DNA from: Mesorhizobium koreense
GTDB lineage: Bacteria > Pseudomonadota > Alphaproteobacteria > Rhizobiales > Rhizobiaceae
NCBI RefSeq assembly: GCF_031656215.1
Contig: NZ_CP134228.1
Coordinates: forward strand, 4,855,001 to 4,919,000
Reading direction: 5' to 3'
DNA length: 64,000 bases
This document shows positions 44,754 to 53,292 of the stretch, piece after piece (within the stretch, counting starts at the first letter, position 1; the number at the start of each line of letters is the position of its first letter). The notes beneath the pieces are model-generated. The model was not told the DNA's origin. It did no database searches and saw nothing but the letters and a program-made list of their open reading frames with translations. The position numbers and the translations under genes are program-made.

Positions 44754-46052
44754 GTGACCAACCGGCTCGTGCTCTCGATCGCGGTGCCGATGACGCTTGC
44801 ATATGTAACGACGCCGCTGCTCGGCATCACGGCCACTGCGGTGGTCGGGCAATTGGGCGACGCAGCGCTTCTCGGCGGGCTTGCCGCCGGTGCCATCGTC
44901 TTCGACGTCGTCTTCACCACCTTCAACTTTCTGCGCTCAGGCACGACCGGGCTGGTGGCACAGGCCTTCGGCCGTGCCGATCCCGCGGGCGAGCAGGCGG
45001 CCTTCTGGCATGCATTCGCCATCGCCGCCGTTTCCGGCATCGTTCTCGCTTTCCTCGGTCCGCTGATCGCGATTGCCGGATCGTGGTTCATGGATGCGGG
45101 GTCGCGTGTGACCGAGGCGATGCATCTTTACATCGGCATCCGCATGCTCGCCGCGCCTTTCACCCTCATCAACTATGCCGTGCTCGGCTATGTGCTCGGC
45201 CGAGGCCAAGGTGGGCTCGGGCTTCTGCTGCAAATCATGCTGAACGGCACCAATATCGTGCTGTGCATCCTGCTCGGGCTGGAACTCGGCTGGGGCGTCG
45301 CCGGTGTCGCCTGGGCGAGCGTCGCAGGCGAATTCGCCGCCGCGATCGTCGGCATGACCTACGTGCTGGCGCGCTTCCACAGGCTGCCGCCGCTGCCTAG
45401 AAGCCGGCTCTTCGACAGGAAGGCTTTCCTTCTCATGGTGTCGATGAACCGCGACATCATGATCCGCTCCTTCTCGCTGCTCGCCGCTTTCGCGCTGTTC
45501 ACGCGGCAGGGCGCGCAGGAGGGAACACTGGCGCTGGCTGCGAACGCGGTCCTGATGAATTTCTTCCTCGTCGCCGGCTATTTCCTCGACGGTTTCGCCA
45601 CCGCCGCCGAGCAGCTTGCCGGGCGCGCCATTGGCTCGCGCTACCGCTTCGCCTTTGACCGGGCGGTGCGGCTGACCATAATCTGGGGCTTCGGGCTGGC
45701 GATCGCCTCGTCGGCCGCATGCCTTCTCTTCGGCGGCGCGCTGGTGCGGCTCATCACCACCGCGCCGGACGTACGGGACATGGCCTACGCCTTCATGCCG
45801 TGGGCGGCGTTGACACCGGTCACCGGTGTTCTTGCCTTCCAGATGGACGGCGTCTTCATCGGCGCGACGTGGTCGCGCGACATGCGCAACATGATGCTGC
45901 TTTCCTTCGTGGTCTATCTGGCCGCGTTGATCGGGCTCGGAAAGGCCTTCGGTAATGTCGGCCTGTGGGCGGCATTGCATATCTTCCTGATCGTCCGAGG
46001 CCTCAGCCTGCTCTCGGTATTGCCGGCGCGCATCCGGGCCGCATTCGCCTAG
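44754..46052 (+). CDS. MATE family multidrug/efflux transporter
   Basis: A 432-residue inner-membrane exporter with 12 hydrophobic segments in two six-helix halves. MATE features: PMTLAYVTTPLLGITATAVVG at the start and LNGTNIVLCILLGLELGWGV in helix 5-6. Closest in look to the DinF branch. Substrates cannot be told. The GTG at 44754 follows GAG; a weak site. Its stop shares bases with the convergent pyrD stop (46049-46052). Confidence 0.88.
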   Translation: MTNRLVLSIAVPMTLAYVTTPLLGITATAVVGQLGDAALLGGLAAGAIVFDVVFTTFNFLRSGTTGLVAQAFGRADPAGEQAAFWHAFAIAAVSGIVLAFLGPLIAIAGSWFMDAGSRVTEAMHLYIGIRMLAAPFTLINYAVLGYVLGRGQGGLGLLLQIMLNGTNIVLCILLGLELGWGVAGVAWASVAGEFAAAIVGMTYVLARFHRLPPLPRSRLFDRKAFLLMVSMNRDIMIRSFSLLAAFALFTRQGAQEGTLALAANAVLMNFFLVAGYFLDGFATAAEQLAGRAIGSRYRFAFDRAVRLTIIWGFGLAIASSAACLLFGGALVRLITTAPDVRDMAYAFMPWAALTPVTGVLAFQMDGVFIGATWSRDMRNMMLLSFVVYLAALIGLGKAFGNVGLWAALHIFLIVRGLSLLSVLPARIRAAFA

Positions 46053-47122
46053 AGCGACTGATCGGCCCAATAAGCGAGGCGGCTGTCGCGTATCTCGCGC
46101 ACATTCTTCAATCCCTCGGATTCGGCGAAACGATCCATGCCACCGGCGATGCGGCCGGGCAGCGAGGGGCCGGCATAGATCATGCCGGTATAAAGCTGGA
46201 CGAGATCGGCCCCGGCGCGGATCTTCTCCAGCGCGGTCTCCGTCGAATCCACCCCACCGAGACCTACGATCGGCATTGCCGGCCCCACACGGCGGCGCAT
46301 CTTCGCCAACACGACGGTGGAGCGACGGAAAAGAGGCCGGCCCGAAAGACCGCCGCTTTCAGCTGCATGCGGATCGTCGTGAAGACCGTGACGGCTGGTA
46401 GTCGAATTGGAAACGATCAGCCCATCCATATTCTTGTCGAGGAGTTCGGCGGCGATGTCGTCCAGTTCGGCCTCTTCGAGGTCGGGCGCGATCTTGAGGA
46501 AGATCGGGACTTTGGCCCCCACGTCGCGCGCGGCCATCACCCGTGAAAGCAGTTCGGCGAGCATCCCGCGCCCCTGCAGATTGCGCAGGCCCGGTGTGTT
46601 GGGCGAGGAGATGTTCACCGCCAGGTAGGAGGCGACACCGGCGAAACGACGTACGCCGAGTTCGTAGTCGACGATACGGTCGGCGCTGTCCTTGTTGGCG
46701 CCGATATTGACGCCGACCACGCCGCCGCCGCGCCGCCGGCGAAGCCGCGCCAGCGCCTTTTCATGGCCTTCATTGTTGAAGCCGAGCCGATTGATGACGG
46801 CGCCGTCGCGCGGAAGCCGGAAGATGCGCGGTCGCGGATTGCCGGCCTGCGGCAGCGGCGTGACGGTCCCTATCTCGACAAAGCCGAAGCCGAGCCGCAA
46901 GAGCGCGTCGGGCACCTCGGCATTCTTGTCATAACCCGCCGCCAAACCGAGCGGGTTGGGGAAATCGATGCCGGCAATACGCGTTCCGAGCCGCTCGGTC
47001 GATCGCGCCGCCGAACAGAACGGCACGCCGCTTTTCAGCGCGGCGATGGAAAGGCCATGGGCGGTCTCGGGATCGAGAGCGAAGAGGAAATGGCGGCCGA
47101 GCCTGTCGAAGGCTCCGCTCAT
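46049..47122 (-). CDS. pyrD: Dihydroorotate dehydrogenase (quinone), class 2
   Basis: A 357-residue FMN enzyme of pyrimidine synthesis, bound at the inner membrane face by its N-terminal helices. The catalytic serine is in LAVNISSPNTPGLRNLQG; FMN-site blocks VGVNIGANKDS, DGLIVSNSTTSRHGL and VGLGGVDS are seen. The start MSGAFDRLGRHFLFALDPE at 47122 is used. It overlaps the DUF952 gene by 4 bp, so the two are co-expressed. Confidence 0.95.
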   Translation of the reverse strand: MSGAFDRLGRHFLFALDPETAHGLSIAALKSGVPFCSAARSTERLGTRIAGIDFPNPLGLAAGYDKNAEVPDALLRLGFGFVEIGTVTPLPQAGNPRPRIFRLPRDGAVINRLGFNNEGHEKALARLRRRRGGGVVGVNIGANKDSADRIVDYELGVRRFAGVASYLAVNISSPNTPGLRNLQGRGMLAELLSRVMAARDVGAKVPIFLKIAPDLEEAELDDIAAELLDKNMDGLIVSNSTTSRHGLHDDPHAAESGGLSGRPLFRRSTVVLAKMRRRVGPAMPIVGLGGVDSTETALEKIRAGADLVQLYTGMIYAGPSLPGRIAGGMDRFAESEGLKNVREIRDSRLAYWADQSL

Positions 47123-47463
47123 CGATCCATCGCGGGCAAGATGTGGACGCCGTTCGCGCCAAGCGGCATCGGCTTCGCCCACAGCACGGCGGAAAGCGGC
47201 AGGTCGGCGTAGAGATGCGGGAAAAGCGCGCCACCGCGCGAGACTTCGTACTTCAAATCGCCACCGAGCGCGGCCGCGTCCACCGAGACCAGCAGGAGGT
47301 CGTTCTTTCTGGCGAAATGCTTCGCGGTCGTCTCCGCCACCTGTTCGGCGGTCGAGAAATGGATGAAGCCGTCGGCGAGGTCGACCGGGGCACCTTTAAA
47401 AAGACCCTGCTTTTCGGCCTCGCGCCACTCGCTTTGCGTCACTATCTTGTAGATGCTGGCCAT
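47119..47463 (-). CDS. DUF952 family protein
   Basis: A 114-residue soluble protein, starting MASIYKIVTQSEWREAEKQG. Blocks FIHFSTAEQVAET and RGGALFPHLYADLPLSAV are the DUF952 hallmarks. The fold is related to glutathione S-transferase-like or ADP-ribosyl-like small domains by some annotations, but the role is unknown. It lies before pyrD with a 4-bp overlap. The open frame continues 17 codons upstream; the ATG at 47463 fits the family. Confidence 0.88.
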   Translation of the reverse strand: MASIYKIVTQSEWREAEKQGLFKGAPVDLADGFIHFSTAEQVAETTAKHFARKNDLLLVSVDAAALGGDLKYEVSRGGALFPHLYADLPLSAVLWAKPMPLGANGVHILPAMDR

Positions 47464-47553
47464 CCCGCCCTCGTCGGCTGCGGTTGGCCATACCGCAATT
47501 CGGGCACAAAACAATGCCCCAATGCGTTATAGCGGAGGAAAACGGAGGCGGAG

Positions 47554-47991
47554 ATGCGCAAAGCCGTTCTCATGGGACTGACGGCGGCCACCATGCTGGC
47601 GGTGCCGACCGCAAACGCGGAAGACGCCGGACGCTATGTTTTCGACAAGTCGGAAAGCGGGATCGTGCGTCTCGACACGCAGACCGGCGAGATGTCCGCC
47701 TGCGAGCAGAAAGCCGGGCAACTCACCTGCCGTCCGGCGGCGGAAGAAAAACAGGCGTCCGAGAGCGAGATCGAGCGACTGAACCAGAAGGTCGACAGGC
47801 TCGAAAAGCAATTGGCGGACCTCGAAAAGCGCGTCGTCTCGCCGAAGGACCTGTTGCCTTCCGATGCCCAGGTCGACCGGACGCTCGGCATCATGGAGCG
47901 CTTCTTCCGCCGCTTCCTGGATATCGTCAGGGATTTCGACAATACCTTCCAGCAGGACCAGCAACCGAAGGCCGCGCCGGAGAAGACCTGA
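47554..47991 (+). CDS. Exported coiled-coil protein of unknown function
   Basis: A 145-residue protein. A signal peptide (MRKAVLMGLTAATMLAVPTANA) precedes a small domain YVFDKSESGIVRLDTQTGEM with two cysteines (in MSACEQKAGQLTC), then a heptad coiled coil (SEIERLNQKVDRLEKQLADL) and a C-terminal helical tail. GGAG lies 11 nt upstream. Likely periplasmic. Similar short proteins are common in Hyphomicrobiales, and I know no function. Confidence 0.75.
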   Translation: MRKAVLMGLTAATMLAVPTANAEDAGRYVFDKSESGIVRLDTQTGEMSACEQKAGQLTCRPAAEEKQASESEIERLNQKVDRLEKQLADLEKRVVSPKDLLPSDAQVDRTLGIMERFFRRFLDIVRDFDNTFQQDQQPKAAPEKT

Positions 47992-48953
47992 CGCCCGGTC
48001 GAGCGGCGTTCTTGTTTGAAGCTCATTATGTTTGTGAAAATCCTTCTTCGTTCTGCGCCCCTTCGCACCCCCCTCTGTCCTGCCGGACATCTCCCCCTCA
48101 AGGAGGGAGATTAGCAGGCCGTGCCGCCTGCTCCCTTTCCTGCAGCTTTGATGGTTTGCGGAAGCGGTGATTCCAGCCAATCTCCCCCCTTGAGGGAGAG
48201 ATGTCCGGCAGGACAGAGGGGGGTGCGAAGGGGTAAAGGACTATCCGCATTTGTGATCGCACATGCTCCACCCTCGCCACGCTGCCTTCCGGCCGTGGCC
48301 ATTGTTCAGTCGGGAAGCGGGGCGCGAGGCCGTGCCTTCCGAATTGAAACAGGTGGCGCGACACACGCGCCCCGCCGGCGATTTCTGTTCCCGCCTGTTC
48401 CGCTGCTCCCCGAGCCTCACCCTGAACCTGCCGAAGGGTAGTCACTCCGAACAGGTCCAGTGCTCGTCCCGGGGTCTGTGTACCTTCTACCGGCACGCAG
48501 GGGTCATAGTGCCCCCAGGGGAACCTCCAGACGGGACCTCCCCGGCCGCAATGCCACGTCGGCATCACGGCGGAGGCGCCGGCTCCTCCCCACGCAATCA
48601 CCGTCATGATCGGTGTTCCCGGTGGGAGGAACTGACAGGGAGTATGAGGATGGGCGGAAGGCGTGGAGAGAGAGGGGCGAAGAAAATGCGGGAAGCGCGG
48701 AGATCAGCGGTTTCCGGAGGCGGGCGGGCGCTAGTCTATCCACGTTTTAGCGGCCAGGCCGGTCCCTTCCTCCGTCATTCCTGACCCTTCCGACAATCGC
48801 CGGAGATAGGGAAGCCGCCACGTTTCCACAGTTCCACGGGATAGGTCCCGGACAGGCCGCCTCACTGCGTTCGGGCTGCCTTCCGAGATGACGCGCGTGG
48901 TGGTTCTGCCGTCCGGGTTTACGAACTGCAAGCGGGGCCTTAGGACGCCGCCT
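47992..48953. other. Repeat-rich non-coding spacer
   Basis: A 962-bp stretch without a convincing gene. It contains the long palindrome at 48058-48233 and a copy of the common bacterial intergenic word CACCCTGAACCTGCCGAAGG (48418-48437). The rest (48600-48950) is GA-rich in part and has open frames with no family similarity. Confidence 0.6.
48058..48233. repeat. Long palindromic element A (55-bp arms)
   Basis: The arms 48058-48112 and 48179-48233 are inverted copies that differ at only 2 of 55 positions. The 66-bp centre holds a smaller stem, AGCAGGC/GCCTGCT (48113-48132). Each arm has a further CTCCC...GGGAG fold. Structure and size are like a non-coding MITE or palindromic intergenic repeat. 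Confidence 0.85.
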
Positions 48954-49958
48954 TCAGTTCTTCGGCTTGAACTCCGCCGGGTCGAACTCGTAGCTGGTCG
49001 AGCAGAACTCGCAATTGACCCGGATCACGCCCTCTTCGATCGAGCTGTCGATCTCTTCCGCGGTGAAGCCGTCGAGGATCGTCTTGATCTTCTCGCGCGA
49101 GCAAGAACAATCGTCGACCACCTCGGTGCCGTCATAGACGCGCACGCCGTGCTCGTGGAACAGACGGTAAAGCAGCCGCTCGGCCCCAACCTCCGGGTCG
49201 ACAAGTTCGACCGCCTCCACCGTCGACATCAGCGCCAGCGTCTCCTTCCAGGCATCGTCCGTGGCTTCATCGACGTCGTTCTCATCGCCATCGCCGCCGG
49301 GCAGGTCAGGCAGACGCCGGCGTTCCGCCGCGTCGGGGAGGAATTGCGCCATCAGCCCGCCGGCCCGCCAACGCTCCTCGGCGCCGCCGTTGCCGCGCAC
49401 CACCATCTTGGCGACCGCGAGCCGTACATCGGTCGGGATCTGCTCCGATTGGCGGAAATAGACACGCGCGGCCTCCTCCAGCGAAGTCCGCTCGAGCGGG
49501 ACGACGCCTTGGTAGCGCTGCATGTGCTCGCCCTGGTCGATGGTCAGCGCCAGGACACCGCTGCCGAGCAATGCCTCGGGCGAGCTGTCGCCGGCGTCGG
49601 CGGCGGCATCCACCGCCTCGCGGTCGTAACGGGCATAGGCGCGCATGGATTGCGGCGTCGAAAAATCCGCGACCAGCATATCGACCGGGCCGTCGGACCG
49701 GGTCTGCAGGATGAACTTGCCGTCAAATTTGAGCGCGGTGCCGAGCAGCGCCGTCAGCACGACCGCCTCCGCCAGAAGCCGGGCGACCGGCTCCGGGTAG
49801 GAATGGCGGCCGAGGATCTGGTCGAGGATCGGCCCAAGCTGGACGCCGCGCCCGCGAATGTCGAGCGCACCGACCTCGAAGGGTACGACATGGTCGTCGC
49901 CGGCATGGCCGAATTCACCCAGTTTGCGTTCACCGGTCTTGCTTGCTGGCGCGTTCAA
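48954..49958 (-). CDS. hslO: Redox-activated chaperone Hsp33
   Basis: A 334-residue cytoplasmic chaperone switched on by oxidation and unfolding. The zinc-binding redox centre is intact: C284 and C286 in DCSCSREK, C316 and C319 in NCEFCSTS. The N-terminal part (PVARLLAEAVVLTALLGTAL, DGPVDMLVADFSTPQSMRAY) is the folded body. Compared with E. coli there is a GGDGDENDVDEATDD acidic insert near residue 225. It is downstream of argD-argF on the same strand with a 139-bp gap. Confidence 0.94.
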   Translation of the reverse strand: MNAPASKTGERKLGEFGHAGDDHVVPFEVGALDIRGRGVQLGPILDQILGRHSYPEPVARLLAEAVVLTALLGTALKFDGKFILQTRSDGPVDMLVADFSTPQSMRAYARYDREAVDAAADAGDSSPEALLGSGVLALTIDQGEHMQRYQGVVPLERTSLEEAARVYFRQSEQIPTDVRLAVAKMVVRGNGGAEERWRAGGLMAQFLPDAAERRRLPDLPGGDGDENDVDEATDDAWKETLALMSTVEAVELVDPEVGAERLLYRLFHEHGVRVYDGTEVVDDCSCSREKIKTILDGFTAEEIDSSIEEGVIRVNCEFCSTSYEFDPAEFKPKN

Positions 49959-50097
49959 TGTCCGAACTCCATCGGGGATCGAACTCCACTGGGGCGTGCC
50001 GCGAAACGCGGGGCGCGGAGTTCAAGCGGAAATATACAATGATCGGCCGCAGATAAGTATGCCGGGCAGCTCTATCAAGCGCCCCGTCCATGCAGGC

Positions 50098-51027
50098 TCA
50101 GGCGCCCAGGCACCAGGCAATCACTGCCTTCTGCGCGTGCAGCCGGTTCTCCGCCTCGTCGAACACAACCGAATGCGGCCCATCGATCACCTCGTCGGTC
50201 ACCTCGTCGCCACGATGGGCGGGCAGGCAGTGCATGAACAGCGCGTCCTTCTTTGCAAGCCGCATCAGTTCCGCGTTGACCTGATAGGGCACGAAGACGT
50301 TGTGGCCACGCGCACGATGCTCCTGGCCCATCGACACCCAGGTATCGGTGACGACGCAATCGGCGCCGCGCACCGCATCCTGCGGCGAGGTCGTGAGCAT
50401 GACGTTGCCGCCATTCTCGCGCGACCACCCGACGTAACGTTTCTCCGGCTCGCTGCCTTCGGGCGTGGCGACGTTCAGATTGAAGCCAAAGCGGGCCGAC
50501 GCCTCCATCAGCGAATTCAGCACGTTGTTGCCGTCGCCCGACCAAGCGAAGGTCTTTCCCTTCACGCTGCCGCGATGCTCCTCATAGGTCATCACGTCGG
50601 CCATGAGCTGGCAGGGATGCGTATCGTCGGTCAGCCCGTTGATGACGGGGATGTCGGCGTGCTCGGTCATCTCCAGGAGCCGGTTGTGCGAGGTCGTGCG
50701 CATCATGATGACGTCGACATAGCGCGACAGGACCTTGGCCGTATCGGCAATGGTCTCGCTGCGTCCGAGCTGCATCTCGGTGCCGGTCAGCATGATGGTC
50801 TCGCCACCGAGCTGGCGCATCGCCACGTCGAAGGAGACGCGCGTTCGGGTCGAGGGCTTGTCGAAGATCATCGCCAGCGTCTTGCCTGCGAGAGGGCGCT
50901 CGGTCTCACCTGCCTTGATGCGCGCCTTGCGCTTGCCCGCATCGTCGAGGATGGCGCGCAAATCCGCAGCCGAAACCGCCGACAGATCGGTGAAATGCCT
51001 CGGGGCGCTGGTCTGCCTGCCGGCCAT
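50098..51027 (-). CDS. argF: Ornithine carbamoyltransferase
   Basis: A 309-residue enzyme that makes citrulline from ornithine and carbamoyl phosphate. The phosphate site STRTRVSFD (about 57-65), the [11 protein letters not shown] block and the ornithine site [12 protein letters not shown] are intact. The ATG at 51027 is 5 bp past the argD stop; a GTG three codons earlier would overlap it. Second gene of argD-argF, a standard rhizobial pair. Confidence 0.95.
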   Translation of the reverse strand: MAGRQTSAPRHFTDLSAVSAADLRAILDDAGKRKARIKAGETERPLAGKTLAMIFDKPSTRTRVSFDVAMRQLGGETIMLTGTEMQLGRSETIADTAKVLSRYVDVIMMRTTSHNRLLEMTEHADIPVINGLTDDTHPCQLMADVMTYEEHRGSVKGKTFAWSGDGNNVLNSLMEASARFGFNLNVATPEGSEPEKRYVGWSRENGGNVMLTTSPQDAVRGADCVVTDTWVSMGQEHRARGHNVFVPYQVNAELMRLAKKDALFMHCLPAHRGDEVTDEVIDGPHSVVFDEAENRLHAQKAVIAWCLGA

Positions 51028-51032
51028 TTCGG

Positions 51033-52229
51033 TCACGCCTTTCCGTTGCCGGAACCAGCGGCAAGCGTGGCCGCGCCGGCACGGATCCGCTCTACCGCCA
51101 GCCTGATCTCGTCGTCGGTGACGGTGAGCGGCGGCAGGAGCCGGACGACATTGTCGCCGCCGGGCACGGTCAGCAAATTCTGGTCGCGGAAGGCCGCATT
51201 GGCCGCAGCGTTCGGAACCTTGCATTTCAGCCCGAGAAGGAGCCCAGCGCCGCGAATTTCCTCAAAGACCGAGGGAAACTCGTCGATGATGGAAGCGAGC
51301 GACTGCTTCAGCATCAGCCCCTTGCGCTGGACGTCTTCGAGGAAACCGTCCTCCAGGATCACGTCGAGTACGGCGTTGCCGACGGCCATGGCGAGCGGGT
51401 TGCCGCCGAAGGTGGTGCCGTGCACGCCGGCCGTCATGCCGGCGGCCGCCTCGGCGGTGGCGAGGCACGCGCCGACCGGGAAACCGCCGCCGATGCCCTT
51501 GGCGATCGCCATGACGTCCGGCTCTATGCCCGCCCATTCATAGGCGAAGAGCTTGCCGGTACGGCCGACCCCGCACTGGACCTCGTCGAAAAGGAGAAGC
51601 AGGCCTTCCCTGTCGCAAAGCTCGCGCAGATCCCTGAGGAACTGCGCCGAGGCGACGCGGATGCCGCCCTCGCCCTGGACCGGCTCGATCAGGATCGCGG
51701 CCGTTTCCGGCCCGATCGCTTTCTTCGCAACTTCTATATCGCCGAAGGCTACCTGATCGAAGCCTTCCACCTTCGGGCCGAAGCCTTCCAGATATTTCTT
51801 CTGGCCGCCGGCGGCGATGGTGGCGAGCGTGCGGCCATGGAAGGCGCCCTCGAAGGTGAGGATGCGGAACCGCTCCGGCCTTCCGTTCGCATAGTGATAG
51901 CGGCGTGCCGTCTTGATCGCGCATTCGAGCGCCTCGGCGCCCGAATTGGTGAAGAAAACCTTGTCGGCGAAGCTGTTGTCGACCAGCCGCCGGCCGAGCC
52001 GCTCCTGCCCCGGAATCTCATAAAGATTGGAGACATGCCAGAGCTTGCCGGCCTGCTCGGTCAGGGCCGCGACGAGGTGCGGATGGCTGTGGCCGAGCGA
52101 ATTGACCGCGATGCCGCCGGCGAAGTCGAGATATCGCTCGCCCTGGCTCGTCAGGAGCCAGGTGCCCTCGCCCCGGTCGAACGCCAGGGGGGCCCGTGCG
52201 AAAGTGTCGTAAATCGCCGAATTCGTCAT
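51033..52229 (-). CDS. argD: Acetylornithine aminotransferase
   Basis: A 398-residue class III PLP aminotransferase of arginine synthesis (may also serve lysine synthesis). PLP lysine is K244 in [14 protein letters not shown]; other blocks are [18 protein letters not shown] and [13 protein letters not shown]. The start [20 protein letters not shown] at 52229 is used. It is paired with argF and has an intrinsic terminator just upstream of it, inside its leader. Confidence 0.94.
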   Translation of the reverse strand: MTNSAIYDTFARAPLAFDRGEGTWLLTSQGERYLDFAGGIAVNSLGHSHPHLVAALTEQAGKLWHVSNLYEIPGQERLGRRLVDNSFADKVFFTNSGAEALECAIKTARRYHYANGRPERFRILTFEGAFHGRTLATIAAGGQKKYLEGFGPKVEGFDQVAFGDIEVAKKAIGPETAAILIEPVQGEGGIRVASAQFLRDLRELCDREGLLLLFDEVQCGVGRTGKLFAYEWAGIEPDVMAIAKGIGGGFPVGACLATAEAAAGMTAGVHGTTFGGNPLAMAVGNAVLDVILEDGFLEDVQRKGLMLKQSLASIIDEFPSVFEEIRGAGLLLGLKCKVPNAAANAAFRDQNLLTVPGGDNVVRLLPPLTVTDDEIRLAVERIRAGAATLAAGSGNGKA

Positions 52230-52714
52230 CTTGTTCTCTCCGAAGGCGGCAGCCGTCTCCATCTTCGGCTTCCTGTCGGATCACACCGCCAAATCAAAAA
52301 AGCCGCCCCGGGGGACGGCCTTGCAATTCTTATCAGGGTTTTGCCCGGTCGTGTCAACGCGAAGATGGCCGCCGAGGCGCTCCCCAATCCGCTTGCTGCG
52401 AGAGGCCGGTACGGCCCGGCGGACGCTGGACCAAACATCGGCGATACGTTTCGATTACGTATGGTCCAATGTCAGGTGCGAGTGTTGCAAGCACGCTACA
52501 GCAAGGCCGGGCAAGTTGGGGAAAACCGAAAAAACCGATTCGTGAAACTTTGCCGACTCTTGTCACCGAGTCAGTCAATAAGGTAGTTTGCGGGTAACGA
52601 AGAACTAGATTTCGTGCGGCGGACCTAGCAACCATATATATGTGGTATCGCCTCGGCTTTTGTCGAGCCGATGATGGATTCCGATTCCGCGCGCCGCATA
52701 TAGGAGCGTGCCCC
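52230..52714. promoter_or_regulatory. Divergent argD/gcrA control region
   Basis: A 485-bp spacer with promoters for both sides. On the argD side lies a terminator-like hairpin (52296-52319). On the gcrA side two GATTC words, sites for CcrM-type GANTC methylation, lie at 52677-52681 and 52683-52687. The stretch 52480-52620 is relatively AT-rich. I see no open frame with family similarity. Confidence 0.5.
52296..52319 (-). terminator. Intrinsic terminator in the argD leader
   Basis: On the minus strand a 7-bp GC stem (GCCGTCC with GGGCGGC, one T-G pair) with a CCCG loop is followed at once by TTTTTTG. It ends about 65 bp before the argD ATG, so it either attenuates argD-argF or ends a short RNA made upstream. 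Confidence 0.65.
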
Positions 52715-53227
52715 ATGAACTGGACGGATGAACGCGTCGAACTTCTCAGAAAGCTTTGGTCGGAAGGGTTGAGCGCCAGCCAGATCGCGGCGCAACTCGG
52801 CGGGGTGAGCCGCAACGCGGTGATCGGCAAGGTGCACCGCCTGAAGCTTTCCAGCCGCGGGCGCGCCACACCGGCACCCCGAAGCCAGAAGAAGATGACG
52901 CATGGCGGCGGTACGACGAAATCGGCGCCGCGCGGGCCTTCGCGGCCCGTCGTCACCTCGATCGGGGCAACGGCACTCAAGGTCGAATTCGAGGCCGAGC
53001 CGCAGCTTCGTCATATGGAACGGCCCGTCGAGAACGTGGTCGTGCCCATCTCGCGGCGGTTGAAGCTGATCCAATTGACCGAGCACACCTGCAAGTGGCC
53101 GAACGGCGATCCGCTGGCGGAGGATTTCAGCTTCTGCGGCAATGACTCGCTGGAGACCGGGCCCTATTGCACCTACCACTCACGCATCGCGTTCCAGCCG
53201 GCGTCGGAGCGGCGGCGCAGCCGCTAG
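52715..53227 (+). CDS. gcrA: Cell-cycle transcription factor GcrA
   Basis: A 170-residue alphaproteobacterial cell-cycle regulator that works with sigma-70 RNA polymerase at GANTC-methylated promoters. The N-terminal helix-turn-helix MNWTDERVELLRKLWSEGLS, with QIAAQLGGVSRNAVIGKVHR, is diagnostic. The C-terminal sigma-interaction domain has CKWPNGDP, FCGN and YCTYHSRIAF. The ATG at 52715 has AGGAG upstream. Two GANTC sites stand 28-38 bp before the start. The stop codon lies within a 68-bp repeat. Confidence 0.95.
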   Translation: MNWTDERVELLRKLWSEGLSASQIAAQLGGVSRNAVIGKVHRLKLSSRGRATPAPRSQKKMTHGGGTTKSAPRGPSRPVVTSIGATALKVEFEAEPQLRHMERPVENVVVPISRRLKLIQLTEHTCKWPNGDPLAEDFSFCGNDSLETGPYCTYHSRIAFQPASERRRSR

Positions 53228-53292
53228 AGCGTTTTGTTTTTTACGCAATTCCGGACGGAAAACCGGTTTCCACTTTTCCTGGAATTGCTCTA
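53225..53292. repeat. 68-bp palindromic repeat bridging two stop codons
   Basis: The element begins TAGAGC and ends GCTCTA; inner words CAATTCC/GGAATTG and ACCGG/CCGGT-like segments are also inverted. Its first three bases are the gcrA stop and its last three, read leftward, are the stop of the MerA-like gene. Similar elements are familiar to me from Hyphomicrobiales intergenic regions. Confidence 0.8.

Noticed and set aside
48098-48607. Leftward 169-codon frame in the 47992-48953 spacer
   Set aside because: It runs through the palindromic element and a common intergenic repeat word; no domain and odd composition.
48237-48953. Possible structured RNA (SRP RNA, RNase P, 6S or tmRNA) in the spacer
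   Set aside because: None of the conserved cores of these RNAs was found on either strand.
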